A stretch of 64,000 bases of DNA from Tetrahymena elliotti 4EA (Eukaryota; Ciliophora; Oligohymenophorea; Hymenostomatida; Tetrahymenidae). Location: contig JH720298.1 in the NCBI GenBank assembly GCA_000231825.2, positions 124,001 through 188,000 of the forward strand, given 5' to 3'. The notes beneath the pieces were generated by a model. That model worked only from the letters and a program-made list of their open reading frames with translations. It did no database searches and had not been told where the DNA came from. Below, in pieces: positions 52,755 to 64,000 of the stretch (positions are counted from its first letter, which is position 1; every line of letters begins with the position of its first letter). A program made the translations under genes and the position numbers.

Positions 52755-55322
52755 TCATCCGTTATTTTAAATAATTTCATAGAATTAGTTTGTACCAAAG
52801 CTTATTATTATTTTTCCTGAAGAGAGCTACTCTAAAATAGGCAAATCATTAAAGTAAATTTTTTGTTCAATATTATTCTGAATTATATAGTTCATATCAA
52901 TAGAGGTTAAATATTTTTTTTCAGGATTATAAATTGTGATATATTTCTACTAAATTCCTTTATAATCATATTCATGTTATAAAATATATTAATGGCCATT
53001 TATTAATATGGGGAGAAAAAGTTTATCTTATTTTCTAATGTATAGATCGGTCTTTGTTTACTCCTTTATTTCAAATCTATGTTTTCTATCAAATTCTATT
53101 AGAATATTTTTGTAGTACATTAAAAAAACATTATTTTACACTCCTAAATGAATTTAATGAAATTCAATAGGAATTTCATACAAATGAACTTATTTCCAAA
53201 AAAGGAAATTGATAAACTTAAAAGAGTAATCTTTGATGCTCAAGGAGTAAAAAAACAAAAATATGTTATTATAATATTTCTCTTATGGAATTTCCTTGAT
53301 AAAGATCAATATATATTCTTTTTTTATATTGTCAAAGTAAGAAAGCACATGCTTAGTATACTTAGTTTTATGGATAGTTTATTTAATGATTGATTTACTA
53401 GCAATATCATAAATACCAAAGTACTATTATTCATCATTTTAATAGATTAGAGGTAAAAAAAAGTTATTCTATGAATCTGAATGCAACTTAGAAAAGCTTA
53501 TTATAGAGTTAAAGAGTGTTTTTTATTATTTTTTACTTTAAGTTTTAACCTAATCTTGCAAAGAAAGTGAGTATAATGATAAAAACATTCCATCTTGAAC
53601 TATTTAAAGCCATTCCTCATTATTTAAATTAAGTTCTTCTAAGAAAAAGGGGATATTATTATCATCTAGTTTGTTATATTTTGTAAAGTTTTAACTTACC
53701 AATTAACCATTTTCTAATGTATAGACTTATGTAAAGGATTAACTTTAAAATTTAAGTTAGCTATTACGATTCTCAAATATTTGTTTGTATTCTGATTCAT
53801 CAATTTATTGTAAAATAAAGTGAGCCTACTTCTTTCCCTCTTCTTTAAATTGATATAATCCTAAACTCTATTAATTCATATCAGTATAGATAGGATATGT
53901 TAGTTAATTATCTAATAATATTGGAGGTAGAACCTAAAAAATATGGTGTTTTTTATAATGTTAGAATTATGTTTAAATTGACTAACAGTTGTAAGTATAA
54001 TCTTTGCATCCTTTTTTTTTCTCAATTTTAAATTCGTAGTAGTGATTGTAGAATGATTCAGAAGGAACATATATTTTATCTTAATCACTAAAAATATTCT
54101 AATTACTCAAGTAAAATTCTTTTTCATACTTCTAATTCCAAATTTTATCAATAGGAAGTCTTAATTTTTGAATTTGAAATAAATTTTGCTCCTTCCAATC
54201 TTAGAGAACATATCCATAAGTTTTTGCTTATATCAAAAATGTCCAGTTTGAAAATATTTTTCTTTATCTATTTTTAATTTAAATAGGAACAACCAATATT
54301 TTTTAAATACCAAAATCACTTTTTTATCCTTTATGAACTGGTTATTAGTCTTATTAGAATTTGAAAATATTTGTTTATCTCAAAATATCCAAGTTATGCA
54401 TATTTAGCGAATAGATTGTGTTCTCAACAACGACAAATAAGATTATTTTATTCTTATCATCTCTGTTATAGCCAAGTAGGTTTCTATCTTTACATTTTCT
54501 AAAGTAGTAATCAAATTCGCTTGATGTCACCGGTAGCAATCTTAACAATAAGGTTATTGGATACATTTACTCAAGTGTCTATGAAATTACTTACTTTTGA
54601 TTTACATCTATTTTAAGAATAAGTCCTCTATATAGATAAAAAATGTAACCTGGTTCTATATAATCTATATGTTAACTATCAAAATCTCTGCTTTGCCATA
54701 AATAATTTTTTGTTTCAATATTATGTTTCATAACTAGACTTAAATCTAGGTTTAAGACATTTAATTCTATTTAATACATTGATTGAATACACAATAAGAC
54801 ATATTTTCCTCCAACTATCTCAGCTTATAAATTAAAATACTCACTATGAGTATCTTTCACCTAGCTATCTTAGGGGGAATTAGCACCAAATAAGTTAATA
54901 TTTAAGTCATCAAAAAAATTGAAAGAATCACTCGATAAACGTCTATCCTTCTCATATAATTTCTTCTATCTTGCTTCCTCTTCAATTTATGAACTAATAT
55001 CTGGGAAATTAGTCTTATAAGAGGTTTGTAACTCATTATTTTTGAAATTGACAAGCTAAATTGTTACATCTAAAAAAGACTTGCTATAGACATACATGGA
55101 ATCCAACAAGTTAATTAATTTACTATCTATATTAATTTAATATGTGTCATTTCTATATGAGTATGAGGGTAAAAATAAAGCTTTTCCTTTCAAATCAAAA
55201 TTTTTTATTTGTATCCTATTTAGAGGAAATAGTCTTTCTTCAAGAGATAATTATTTTCTTTCTTACTCAAATTTTTTACAAAAAATTTATTCTTCAAATT
55301 TTGTTAAATGTTTTAAGCACAT
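52755..55322 (-). CDS. Unrecognised 837-residue protein
   Basis: Two exons (55322-54595 and 54540-52755) sum to 2514 bases, 837 codons plus TGA. The single 54-base intron has a GTAAGT donor. I do not recognise a family. After a charged N terminus (KFEEQIFCKKFEQERKQ), the protein is built of alternating hydrophobic and polar strands rich in Tyr, Phe, Ile and Asn, such as GKYVLLCIQSMYQIELNVLN, IILFVVVENTIYSLN and VHLYEIPIEFHQIHLG. That periodicity suggests repeated beta blades of a propeller-like fold, but no WD or Kelch signature is visible. There is no signal peptide or clear membrane helix. An alternative start further upstream cannot be excluded because the frame remains open for some tens of codons without an ATG. 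Its start lies far from the next plus-strand gene. Confidence 0.75.
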
Positions 55323-56870
55323 TTTTTTTAGTCGAATATTGATTTTTTTTATTTTTAAATCAACTTCTTTTTTATCACTCTTCCAAAATTTGATTTATTG
55401 ATATTTTTATTATGATTAATACCTTTTTTAGGTGTTTCTTCTAATAATTAATCAATTTTTAAAAGTTTAATTCTTTAAAACTAATAATTGGAAGATTTAT
55501 TTTTTTCTAAACAAAAAACGTGAAAATAAATGACAAAAAATTAGAATTTATATTTATATATAGTACCCTAAGGTACTGCCTATTAAGGCTACATACAGTT
55601 TTAACAAGTATTATTAATTTATTATTTTTTAGTTATGTTAAGACTTTCTTTGTTTTACTTTTTTTTCACCTGGTTTTTGGTGTTTATTTATTTTTTTTTA
55701 ATTAATTTATATTTAAAATTGATAATATAAAAATTAAGTAGTATTAATTCAAAGAATTTAATTTAGAAATAATCAAAGATATTTGTTTGCTAACTTATTT
55801 ACAATTAATGAAAAAGAATTATTATTTATATTTTATCAAAATATTTACCTATTCAATTAATAGCCAAAATCATATTAATTTTAATTATAGTAACTTAAAT
55901 ATTGAAGAGGAACTATTATTATCTAGAAAACTTGAATTGTTGATATTGATTGCTAAGGAAAAAAACAATACTAATAAAATAAATTTAACTCATATTTTTG
56001 AAACTTGTAGGATTCTTTAAAATGGGTTTTTATCCTTCTAAACATATTTTATCTAATGCAATCAGTTTATTGAGTAAATTAATGAATAGAAAATGTTATT
56101 ATGAATAAACAAATAAAACTGCTTATGTAGTAGAGATTATATTTAACATTTTAGTAAATTAATACAAATAAAATAATTAATTTTCAAATATATTTTGTAA
56201 AATATATTACAAAAATTCTTAAAATCATATTAGAGATAAAAATCTTAAATTATTCACATAAATATACCTAAATTATTTTTTTTTCTATTTCAAAAAAAGG
56301 GATTTTCTAATTTATGATTTGAGCAAAAACATTTTATGACAGTTTGTTAAATAATCTAAGATATTTTAGTTAAAATGTTAAAGGGTTTTTCCCCAATTTT
56401 AAATTATGTGGTTTATCAACCATTTTATTAGTCATCCTTCATTCTTCATTCGCTAATAATATCTAATGAAATTTTTTGTAATCGATTGTCTTTTTTATAT
56501 TTCTTTGTAAGCAAAATGAATTATATACTGAAAATTATAAAATAGACAAAATAATTAATTTCATTAGAATTCATCAAGCAATGTTTGCTATTTAATTAAC
56601 AAAGAAGAATTCTTCACTTCTTAATTATATAGAAAAATAATGATATCTATTGTCAGCCTCGTAATTTAATAGAGCAATAGAAAAATAATAACACAAAAGT
56701 GTCTTTATCAAATTAATACAATACTTTGTATAGAAAAGTAAATCTATTATCTTATATTTTTTAAGAGGTGAGTAAAAATAAAAAAGATATAATTTAAATA
56801 AACTCAATAAAATAAATAAAAATAAACAAAGCAAGCAATAATAATAGTTCCTAAAATAACTTAAATAAAA
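55323..56870. other. Intergenic between divergent genes
   Basis: About 1.5 kb of A+T-rich sequence. Short open frames occur on both strands (for example 55787-56020 plus, 56625-56834 minus), but their composition is that of random A+T DNA and I do not call them genes. Confidence 0.5.
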
Positions 56871-58787
56871 ATGGATTCAAATAGTCTTAAAACTAAAAGT
56901 GTAAAATCTGTTTAGAAAAAATCACCTTCATTGGTTCAAACTAAAGCCGACACTAGCAAGACTTCACAAACTTCTAATTTGGTTAAGAAAACTACCCAAA
57001 ATGCTTCAAAGAGTACATCTTCTAATGTAGCTAAGAGTACCACTTCAGTTAATTTGATTACTCCAGTGATCAAAAAAGCAGTATTAACACCACAAACAGT
57101 TGTTACTTAAAAGCCTATGGTCTAAAAGCCTGTCTAAACAAATGTTGTTTAATAAAACATTTTGCCTAGTAAACCAGTGATTAGCCTTTAAAAACCAGTG
57201 ATTAGTGTTTAAAAACCAGTTGAAGAATAAAAAATAAGCAAAGAATAATCTGATATGATGCTTAAAGAATAAGAAATAAAACCTAATTTACAGTAAATGC
57301 TTAAAGATGCCAATAAACCATCTTATGATTTAGAAAAAGGTTTGACATTTGAGATTAAAACTTTAAACAAGCATTTCTAATTTAATGACTAACAAGATTG
57401 TAGCATTCCTATTATGGTTTCAGTAAAGACTGCTGATTAAACAAATGATGAAATACAATAAGAAGAAGAATAAAAGGAATAAGTAAAGCCATAAGAATCA
57501 TAAAGACCAAGCATAGATTTAATATGTGTTATTGATAATTCTGGATCTATGTAAGGTGAAAAAATTAAAAATGTAAAGACAACTTTACTTTAATTACTCG
57601 ATATGCTAAACCCAAATGATAGACTATCATTAATCTTATTCAACAGTTATCCAACTCTTCTTTGTAATTTAAGAAAAGTTGATGATGAAAATAAGCCACT
57701 TATACAAAAAATTATCAATTCTATCACAGCTGATGGAGGTACTGACATTAATAGTGGTATGCTCATGGCATTTAATATTTTCCAAAAAAGAGAATTCTTC
57801 AATCCTGTCAGTTCTATATTCTTACTTTCTGATGGTCAAGATAATGGTGCTGATGAAAAAATTAAGAAAAATATTAACTCAAGCAATCTTTTAAAAAATG
57901 AGTGCTTCTCAATTCACTCTTTTGGATTTGGTTCTGATCACGATGGTCCCTTAATGAATAGAATATGTCAATTAAAGGATGGTAATTTTTACTTTGTTGA
58001 AAGAATTGATTAAGTTGATGAATTCTTTGTAGATGCTCTTGGAGGACTTTTCTCAGTTGTTGCTCAGGAAATTCTAATTGAAATTAGTGTTAATAGATTA
58101 GATAAAAACTTTTAAAAATATTTCTCAAATTGCAAAGTATCCAAAACATATGGAGATATGTGGAAATGTGTTAAGGAAAATGAAACTTATCAAATTAAAA
58201 TCAATCAACTATTTTCAGGAGTTTCTAAAGATTTTATTATGGAATTAATTGTGCCAAAATAAGAAGTAAAGATGCTAGAAGATTTTGAAAGAAATTTGGA
58301 ACTTTTAAAGGGTTAATTGACTGCTATTCCTGTAGATATTTAATACACTACTAAAATCGTTAAAGACAGTAACCTTATTTTGACTTTATTCTTATAAAAT
58401 GAAACAGTTCCAGTTGATTCAGAAATAAATGATGCTGTAGAATTTAACTATCTTAGAGTCTAGGCTGCAGAGGCTATGGAAGTTGCAATTTAATTTAGTG
58501 AAAAGTAGTAATATCAAGAAGGATAAGTTATTTTAAAAAGCATTCTAAATAAAATAGAAAACTCTCACCCTAAAAATAAAGAAAAAGTTTAAGTTCTTAA
58601 AAAAGATATTATGGATTGTTAAGAAAGCGCCTAGCCTAGAGTCTACGAGTCAGTAGGTAAATACAAAATGTTGAGCAAAAAAGAAGCAAACTTCAAATAA
58701 TAATCATAAGCTGTTGATGAAGAAGATATCTACTAAAATAAAGTATAAAAATAAATGGTTAAGCATTTAAAAAGCAAAAAAATGTGA
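56871..58787 (+). CDS. Intronless VWA-domain protein, 638 residues
   Basis: Single exon with ATG at 56871 and TGA at 58785. The first 150 residues are Ser/Thr/Lys/Gln-rich and include a short repeat around QKPVISLQKPVISVQKPVEE. A von Willebrand factor A domain starts at about residue 218 (LICVIDNSGSMQGEKI). The DxSxS metal site is complete (Asp-Asn-Ser-Gly-Ser). GGTDINSG provides the MIDAS Thr and LLSDGQDNGADE the later Asp. The domain runs to about residue 370 (FGFGSDHDGPLMNRI). A beta-rich C-terminal region (VAQEILIEISVNRLDKNF onward) matches the arrangement of copine-like or CaCA/inter-alpha-trypsin-type intracellular VWA proteins in plants and protists. No signal peptide is present, so it is cytosolic or nuclear. 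Intracellular VWA proteins usually act as assembly or ubiquitin-linked scaffolds; the role here is unknown. Confidence 0.88.
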
Positions 58788-60295
58788 GAAAATAATTTGA
58801 ATTAAAATTAAAAACTTCCAATAAATATAAAGACTAATTAATTAATCTAATTACTAAAAACTAATTTTACATTATTATATATGAATTTATATGTTATTAT
58901 TTTGGCATGTTAAATTTTAAATTATATCTCAATCTTCAATAAATTAAATCATCATTTTATTATGTTGCTAATATTAAACTTTAAAAATTTATTAAAGTTC
59001 CATTATCTCAAGTCTTTCTATATTTAAAAATATATTTTTGTATTGTTTTTCATTATTTTTTTTTCAATTCAACTTTTTTGAAATCATATTTTTACCAAAT
59101 AACAGAAATAAATTTTTAAAATCATGATTAGTTATTATTTTAGTATGTTAAACTTCATCTTACTTTCTTACTTACATTAAATCAACATTTTATTATTTTT
59201 TTATCAAAAGTACGTGAGTATTAACTTTTAAAGATTTATTAAAGTTCCAAATTGTCAAGTATTTCTATTGTTAATAATTAACCTTTAAATTTTTTTTACT
59301 GAATTCAATGTTTGAGGTCATATTTTTACTAAACAGTGAATGATGTATTTATCTTACACAAACAAAAAAATTTTTTAAATCATGAATTTGATTAAATTAC
59401 TCACTTCTATAATAACTTTTCATAAAAAATAATTTTTGAGTCATTTCATCAAAAATACAAAATAAAATTATACTCACAAGAAATATTTTTATCAAATAAA
59501 AATTAATTAAGTTGGCAATTTAAACAAACATTTTATGAATATTGAAATTTAAATTGTAATACATGATTATATATTTTTTATGAATTGTTACTATTTTTTT
59601 GATGATTTAGTTTCTCGAAAAGATTAATTTCTATTTTTTCTAAATTATTTTGGGTTTTTTATTTATTTTAACAAAATATTTACTTAAATGTTTTAAAATA
59701 TTAAAATTTTTAATTTTTATTTTAATGATAAATCTACCTCTATTTTTTTAATGAAAATTACAGTGTTTATTTTTATTCCAATAGAGGTAAATAATTTGGT
59801 TACAAGAATATGTTTAAATATTTGTTTTTACTTTCTTAAACATTAAGATTAATTTAATTTACAATACAATTAAGTGATTTCAGGTGTAAATTAAATTAGC
59901 TTAAAGAATTTATGATCAAAATTACTTATTATTTGTTATTACAGATATTAGTTCTTAATAATTAGCTAGTATTTTTGTATAAAAAGCTAAAATAAATGCC
60001 AAAAATTTTAAGGCAAAAAAAAATCTAAAAGTGAATGCAATATTTAACTAATAAATACTTAAGCATTTACAATCATCTTAAGACAACTAATGGTTAAATA
60101 CTATCAAAAAATACCTAATGGTAATAATCTAATAGATTCAATGCAAAAGGATATTAGTATGGTATTAATAATTACAAATACTCATGATAGAAATTGATAA
60201 TAGCAAACAAATAAGGATAGTATATAATTAGAAAGTAATTTAATAAAAACAAATATTTTATTTATAAATACCAATCAAATATATAGCTAAAAGAC
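58788..60295. other. Intergenic A+T-rich stretch
   Basis: Spacer between two plus-strand genes. No protein-like frame, RNA or repeat was recognised beyond simple A/T runs and mild repetition of AAATTATATT-like words. Confidence 0.5.
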
Positions 60296-63200
60296 ATGAT
60301 TAATAGCATATTTTTTTACTATTTTTTAAGGAAACTAGATATATTTGGATCTTAAATTACTCTCAACTATAAAAAAGGTCCTTAGTTCTAAACTAGTTTT
60401 GGGGGTTTTATTACAATTGGCTGCATTTTTTTTATTGCTGTTACTTGCTTCTCTAAAGTAATAACGAATTTCTTTTAGATTAAATTAATTTGCGATATTT
60501 ATAAAAAATGTCACATTTAAACTGAAAAAATGATATTTAAAAAGTTTTAGAAAGCTTGAAGAAGCTTTTACAACTCTAAAATTTGTTGATTTTTATTAGA
60601 AATTTTATTTTTAAAAACGTTTTATATGATATTAATCATCATTTTTAAATTAATAGATAATAGATTTGTTTGAAAAGAGTAAGAATCATTCATAGTTTAA
60701 TAGGAATATTTAAGCTCAAATGTATAATAAAAATAGCACAAGTTAGTTTTGTAGAGTCTACCAGCTACAATGTTGAGCCAGAAAGTATATTTTTTGATAG
60801 CAACTAATTTATGATAGCAGTTTAATATGATCAAACTAATTTTATTGGAAGACCATTTGTAAATATAACCTTAACATAAACTCATTTTCATAGATTATTG
60901 AATGGAACTACAATTAAAAATAAGGTATTATTTCTTTAATATTGATTAGAATTTATTTGATTATTAAATAAATATTTTATTAGACTAACATTGACTTAGA
61001 GCCTTGCACTATGGATCATTTTAAAAATTTACCTAGTTATAATTAAAATTGGACTTACATTTTTTAATTAGATAATCTTTAAGATTTTCTTTGTCTTAAG
61101 TAAAATTTAAAGTAGAATTTTTAACTGTAATATTTACTCAAAAATAAACTAACAGAAGAGGGATCAAATTCTAAATTGGTGGAATATTTGAAAACAAAGA
61201 TTTTTATTATTTAAAATTTGCAGCCTAAAAATGTGTCAACTCTACATATAATCCTAATAAACCCTGGAATCCAGTTTGTGAAAGTTAAGAAACGGTAGCA
61301 TAAAAATAGAATCAAGATTCTAGAATTAGATTCTACATAGCAAATAATATGCTCAACCCTGAAAAAGCTGAAAAATCAATCAGTTCTTATTTAGATTCTG
61401 CTTTATTTAACTTCTAAATGGGTTCAGTAAAATAGTTTCTTGTCAATTTAATATTTATTTACTTATTGATTATAGATGTATACTAATGCAAATCTGTATT
61501 TGAATTAATAAACGCTTGTCACTGATGAAAGTTTATTTCCAATTTCTAATTTAAATACCATTGATTTAATTTAATACAAAGTTAGTGAAACATGGTAGTA
61601 ATTTGCCATGGGAAATTTTGATTAATTTTGTGAAATTTACTTTAGAAGGAGCAATTATTCTACTGTTACTTAGAGAAGCTATATGAAGATAGCTCAAGTT
61701 ATCAGCTATATTGGAGGGTTTTGCTAAGTTTTTATATTAGTTTCTGCTTTTTTAGGTAATACTTTCAATTCATAATGTATACTTTATATTTTTTTATAGT
61801 AAGAAAGTATAATAGCTATAATATGTATTTAGAGCTAGCTAATAAATTATATAATTTTGAATCAGCAAAGGAATAGAAATTAATGAAACAAAGCAGTCAA
61901 AGAATAAATACTAATCATAATAGTGGAATAGATAACAATTTCAATACACAAGAGAATAATAACTAAAACATCCTACAGCATCTAAGCAATCACTAAGATA
62001 AATTAAAAACGAATCAACAAAATATATCTTCAGAAAAGAAAATTTAAACCTAATAATAGCTTGAAAAAATAGAATTATAACAACAAAATTAAATCGAATA
62101 GTCAGTTAAAAATGTAATTAAATAGGTTGATAATAATTAAAGAAATTAAGAAATTGAAAAAATAAATAATGATCTTTCAAACTAATAATAAATTACAAAA
62201 TTAGTACCTCTCGAATAAATCAAAAAAGTATTAATGGAGAGTGGTTTAGGATAATACTATTATTAAACTGATTATTTTGATGAAAACATAGATGATGTTG
62301 ATCAGACTTAATTTAGTGAAAATATTTAAAAGAAAATATAAAAATTAAATGGTATTTAAAAAAAGAAAAGAGAAAATGATTCCAGCGTTTTTTAAAAAGA
62401 AACTGAGAATGATAATTTAAATATAAAATAAAATTAAAATTAACTTTAAATGAGTAATTTCAGTTCATAATTTAAAAATAATGAAGACGTTTTAGGATTT
62501 AAAAACCATCAAAAAGTCGAAGAAAATAGTGAAGTGAAGTTAGCATTAAAAAATGAGGATATTTCATTAATGAGTTTCAATTAAGACATTCATTTAAAAA
62601 GTAAAGCTTAACCTTTGAATAGGATTTATACACAAATAGAAAATGCAGAAAATACTTAAAATTAAAAAAGTGCTAATATGATAGAGAAAAAGTAATTAGA
62701 AAATACTGAAAAAAGTGCAACCAAGCTTTCATCTAGAAAAAATGTATTTGAAAGCAATAACAAATTTTCTCAATTTTAGATTAAAAGAGTAGCTTCATAA
62801 TTTGTAGGTGAATCTCCAAGTAACAAAAATATGACTAAAATAGTTTAGTAAAAGTATGGAGGAGCAGCAGAATAATTTCTTGAAAATGAATTTAAAGCTA
62901 TAATTGAAAGAGAAAAAGGTGTTTGGGTTAGTTTTAGGTATTTCGTTAACTAAATAACATGTGGAAAGTTATTTAATAATGACAACATATAGCTTATCAA
63001 CAAAGCTAGAACTTTAATTAGAGAAGATCTAGATATTTTTAACATTCTAGATAGGTAAAAAGAAGTAGAAAAAATGAAAAAATTATTTTTAAATGAAGAT
63101 TAATAAGTACTTTTTAACTTTTTCCCAAAGCCAGTCATTTCAATTGCAAGTAATGAAAATTAACTGAGTATGAAGGATTTAAAACAAGAATAAATTAATT

Positions 63201-63944
63201 TACAAAAAAGTGTAAGTTAAGTATAAAAGCAATCAAAAAAATTGAATCTCTCATTTAAATCAACAAATACTGTTGCAAAAGCAATTTTCAAATTGAAAAA
63301 AGGAAAAAATTCTAATTTTTCTACATACCAAAAGCTGTTTAATCACTACTTAAAACTTTCATAAGAACAAAATGAGGAAAATAAGTAATCAACATTTTTT
63401 CTATTAATACATTTTTACATTTTAACTAAATAATATTTAAAAGTAATGTTTAAGCAGCTATCAACAAGAAATTAATACATCTTCTAGGAGATGAAATGAG
63501 AAACATCTTTGAAGTTGCGAAGAAGTAAAACTATCTATCTATTTAATATTTTACAAAAAATTTAAAAATATTTTTATTAACCTTAGAATGCAATAAAAAC
63601 CTGAAGAAAAATAATAAGCAAACTAATAAAACCTCCCATCTTAATACTATTAAAGCTATTTAAGATCAACAAAATTTGAAAATACACTTCATACTAATCA
63701 ACCTTAAAACACTTAAGATGCACTCAATAACATCTAAAATTTTAATCAGCAGCAACAACAATAAATTTAGAAATAGAAAACATTGGATTCAATCTTTGCT
63801 TCATCAAACCATTTATAGGAAATAAAAAATAATATTTAATAAAAATAGGTGGATCCTCAACTAATTGAAGTTTAACTTGAAGAAGATAATTAAACTGCTA
63901 ATTTAAATTAAAATTAATCCAAATATGATGAGCAAAAAATTTGA
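60296..63944 (+). CDS. Two-pass membrane protein with long Gln/Lys-rich cytoplasmic tail
   Basis: Opens with a short lead, then LDIFGSQITLNYKKG, TSFGGFITIGCIFFIAVTCF (first membrane helix) and, after an intron with uncertain borders, an extracytoplasmic region. That region includes YNVEPESIFFDSNQFMIAV, CTMDHFKNLP, IGGIFENKDFYYLKFAAQKC and NKPWNPVCES. A second membrane helix is IAQVISYIGGFCQVFILVSA. Exons 60984-61099, 61156-61426, 61476-61755, 61800-63384, 63444-63524 and 63587-63944 are phase-consistent and end in TGA. The tail of some 650 residues is Gln/Asn/Lys-rich, with a conserved-looking block LIREDLDIFNILDRQKEVEK. This arrangement (F.T..GG helix, Cys-rich loop, GG.. helix, DIF.IL motif) recurs in large ciliate membrane-protein families of unknown function. 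The loop's paired Cys residues suggest disulphides. Confidence 0.75.
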
Positions 63945-64000
63945 ATTTGATTTTATTCGGAAAGACTAAAAGAGTCATATATTAGAATGGAATTTGTTCA

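Noticed and set aside
53934..53986. An intron with a GTTAGT donor in the 52.8-55.3 kb gene
   Set aside because: On recounting the adenine run near 54012, the frame reads straight through, and the total length is divisible by three without this intron.
55787..56020. Small plus-strand gene upstream of the VWA gene
   Set aside because: Composition is that of random A+T DNA; no motif, and such frames are expected when only TGA stops translation.

Overview
The window reads as macronuclear-type DNA of an oligohymenophorean ciliate close to Tetrahymena. It is very A+T-rich. Real reading frames run through many TAA and TAG codons, read as glutamine, and end at TGA. Genes are cut by short A+T-rich introns with GT(A) donors and AG acceptors. 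Under the standard code almost every gene here would look like a string of fragments. I translated with TAA/TAG = Gln and TGA = stop, and rebuilt exons by eye. For eight of the multi-exon genes the summed exon lengths are exactly divisible by three, which supports those models.

Layout: 1.7-2.6 kb (+) a histidine-phosphatase-fold enzyme; 3.3-6.3 kb (-) a coiled-coil protein with two GAF domains; 6.3-9.3 kb mostly unassigned, with a candidate frame; 9.3-17.4 kb (+) a 13-exon, very Gln-rich putative transcription regulator whose core resembles CudA-like proteins; 18.9-19.6 kb (+) a P-loop kinase of the uridine kinase/PRK type; 20.8-22.9 kb (+) an unrecognised protein; 23.4-25.7 kb (-) a choline-transporter-like (CTL/SLC44) membrane protein; 27.9-33.1 kb (-) a 1577-residue leucine-rich-repeat protein; 34.7-39.2 kb (+) a SNF1/AMPK-type kinase with a long Asn/Gln-rich tail; 40.0-40.2 kb (-) a 72-residue protein with a predicted acylation signal; 40.5-45.8 kb (-) a TRIM-like RING/B-box/coiled-coil protein with a C-terminal TLDc domain; 46-52.2 kb (-) a probable pseudokinase fused to leucine-rich repeats, with about one repeat per exon; 52.8-55.3 kb (-) an unrecognised 837-residue protein; 56.9-58.8 kb (+) an intronless VWA-domain protein; 60.3-63.9 kb (+) a membrane protein of a ciliate-type family.

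There is no operon logic. Genes lie on both strands with 0.2-3 kb spacers and carry their own introns. Several are regulatory or signalling proteins (GAF, SNF1-like kinase, CudA-like, TRIM/TLDc, pseudokinase-LRR, VWA), but nothing in the sequence shows that they act together. The most unusual items are the RING-B-box-TLDc fusion, the CudA-like core split by a 1.74-kb intron, and the exon-per-repeat pseudokinase-LRR gene with two in-frame TGA codons just upstream of its usable start. I found no mobile elements, CRISPR arrays, rRNA or tRNA genes that I could support by eye.
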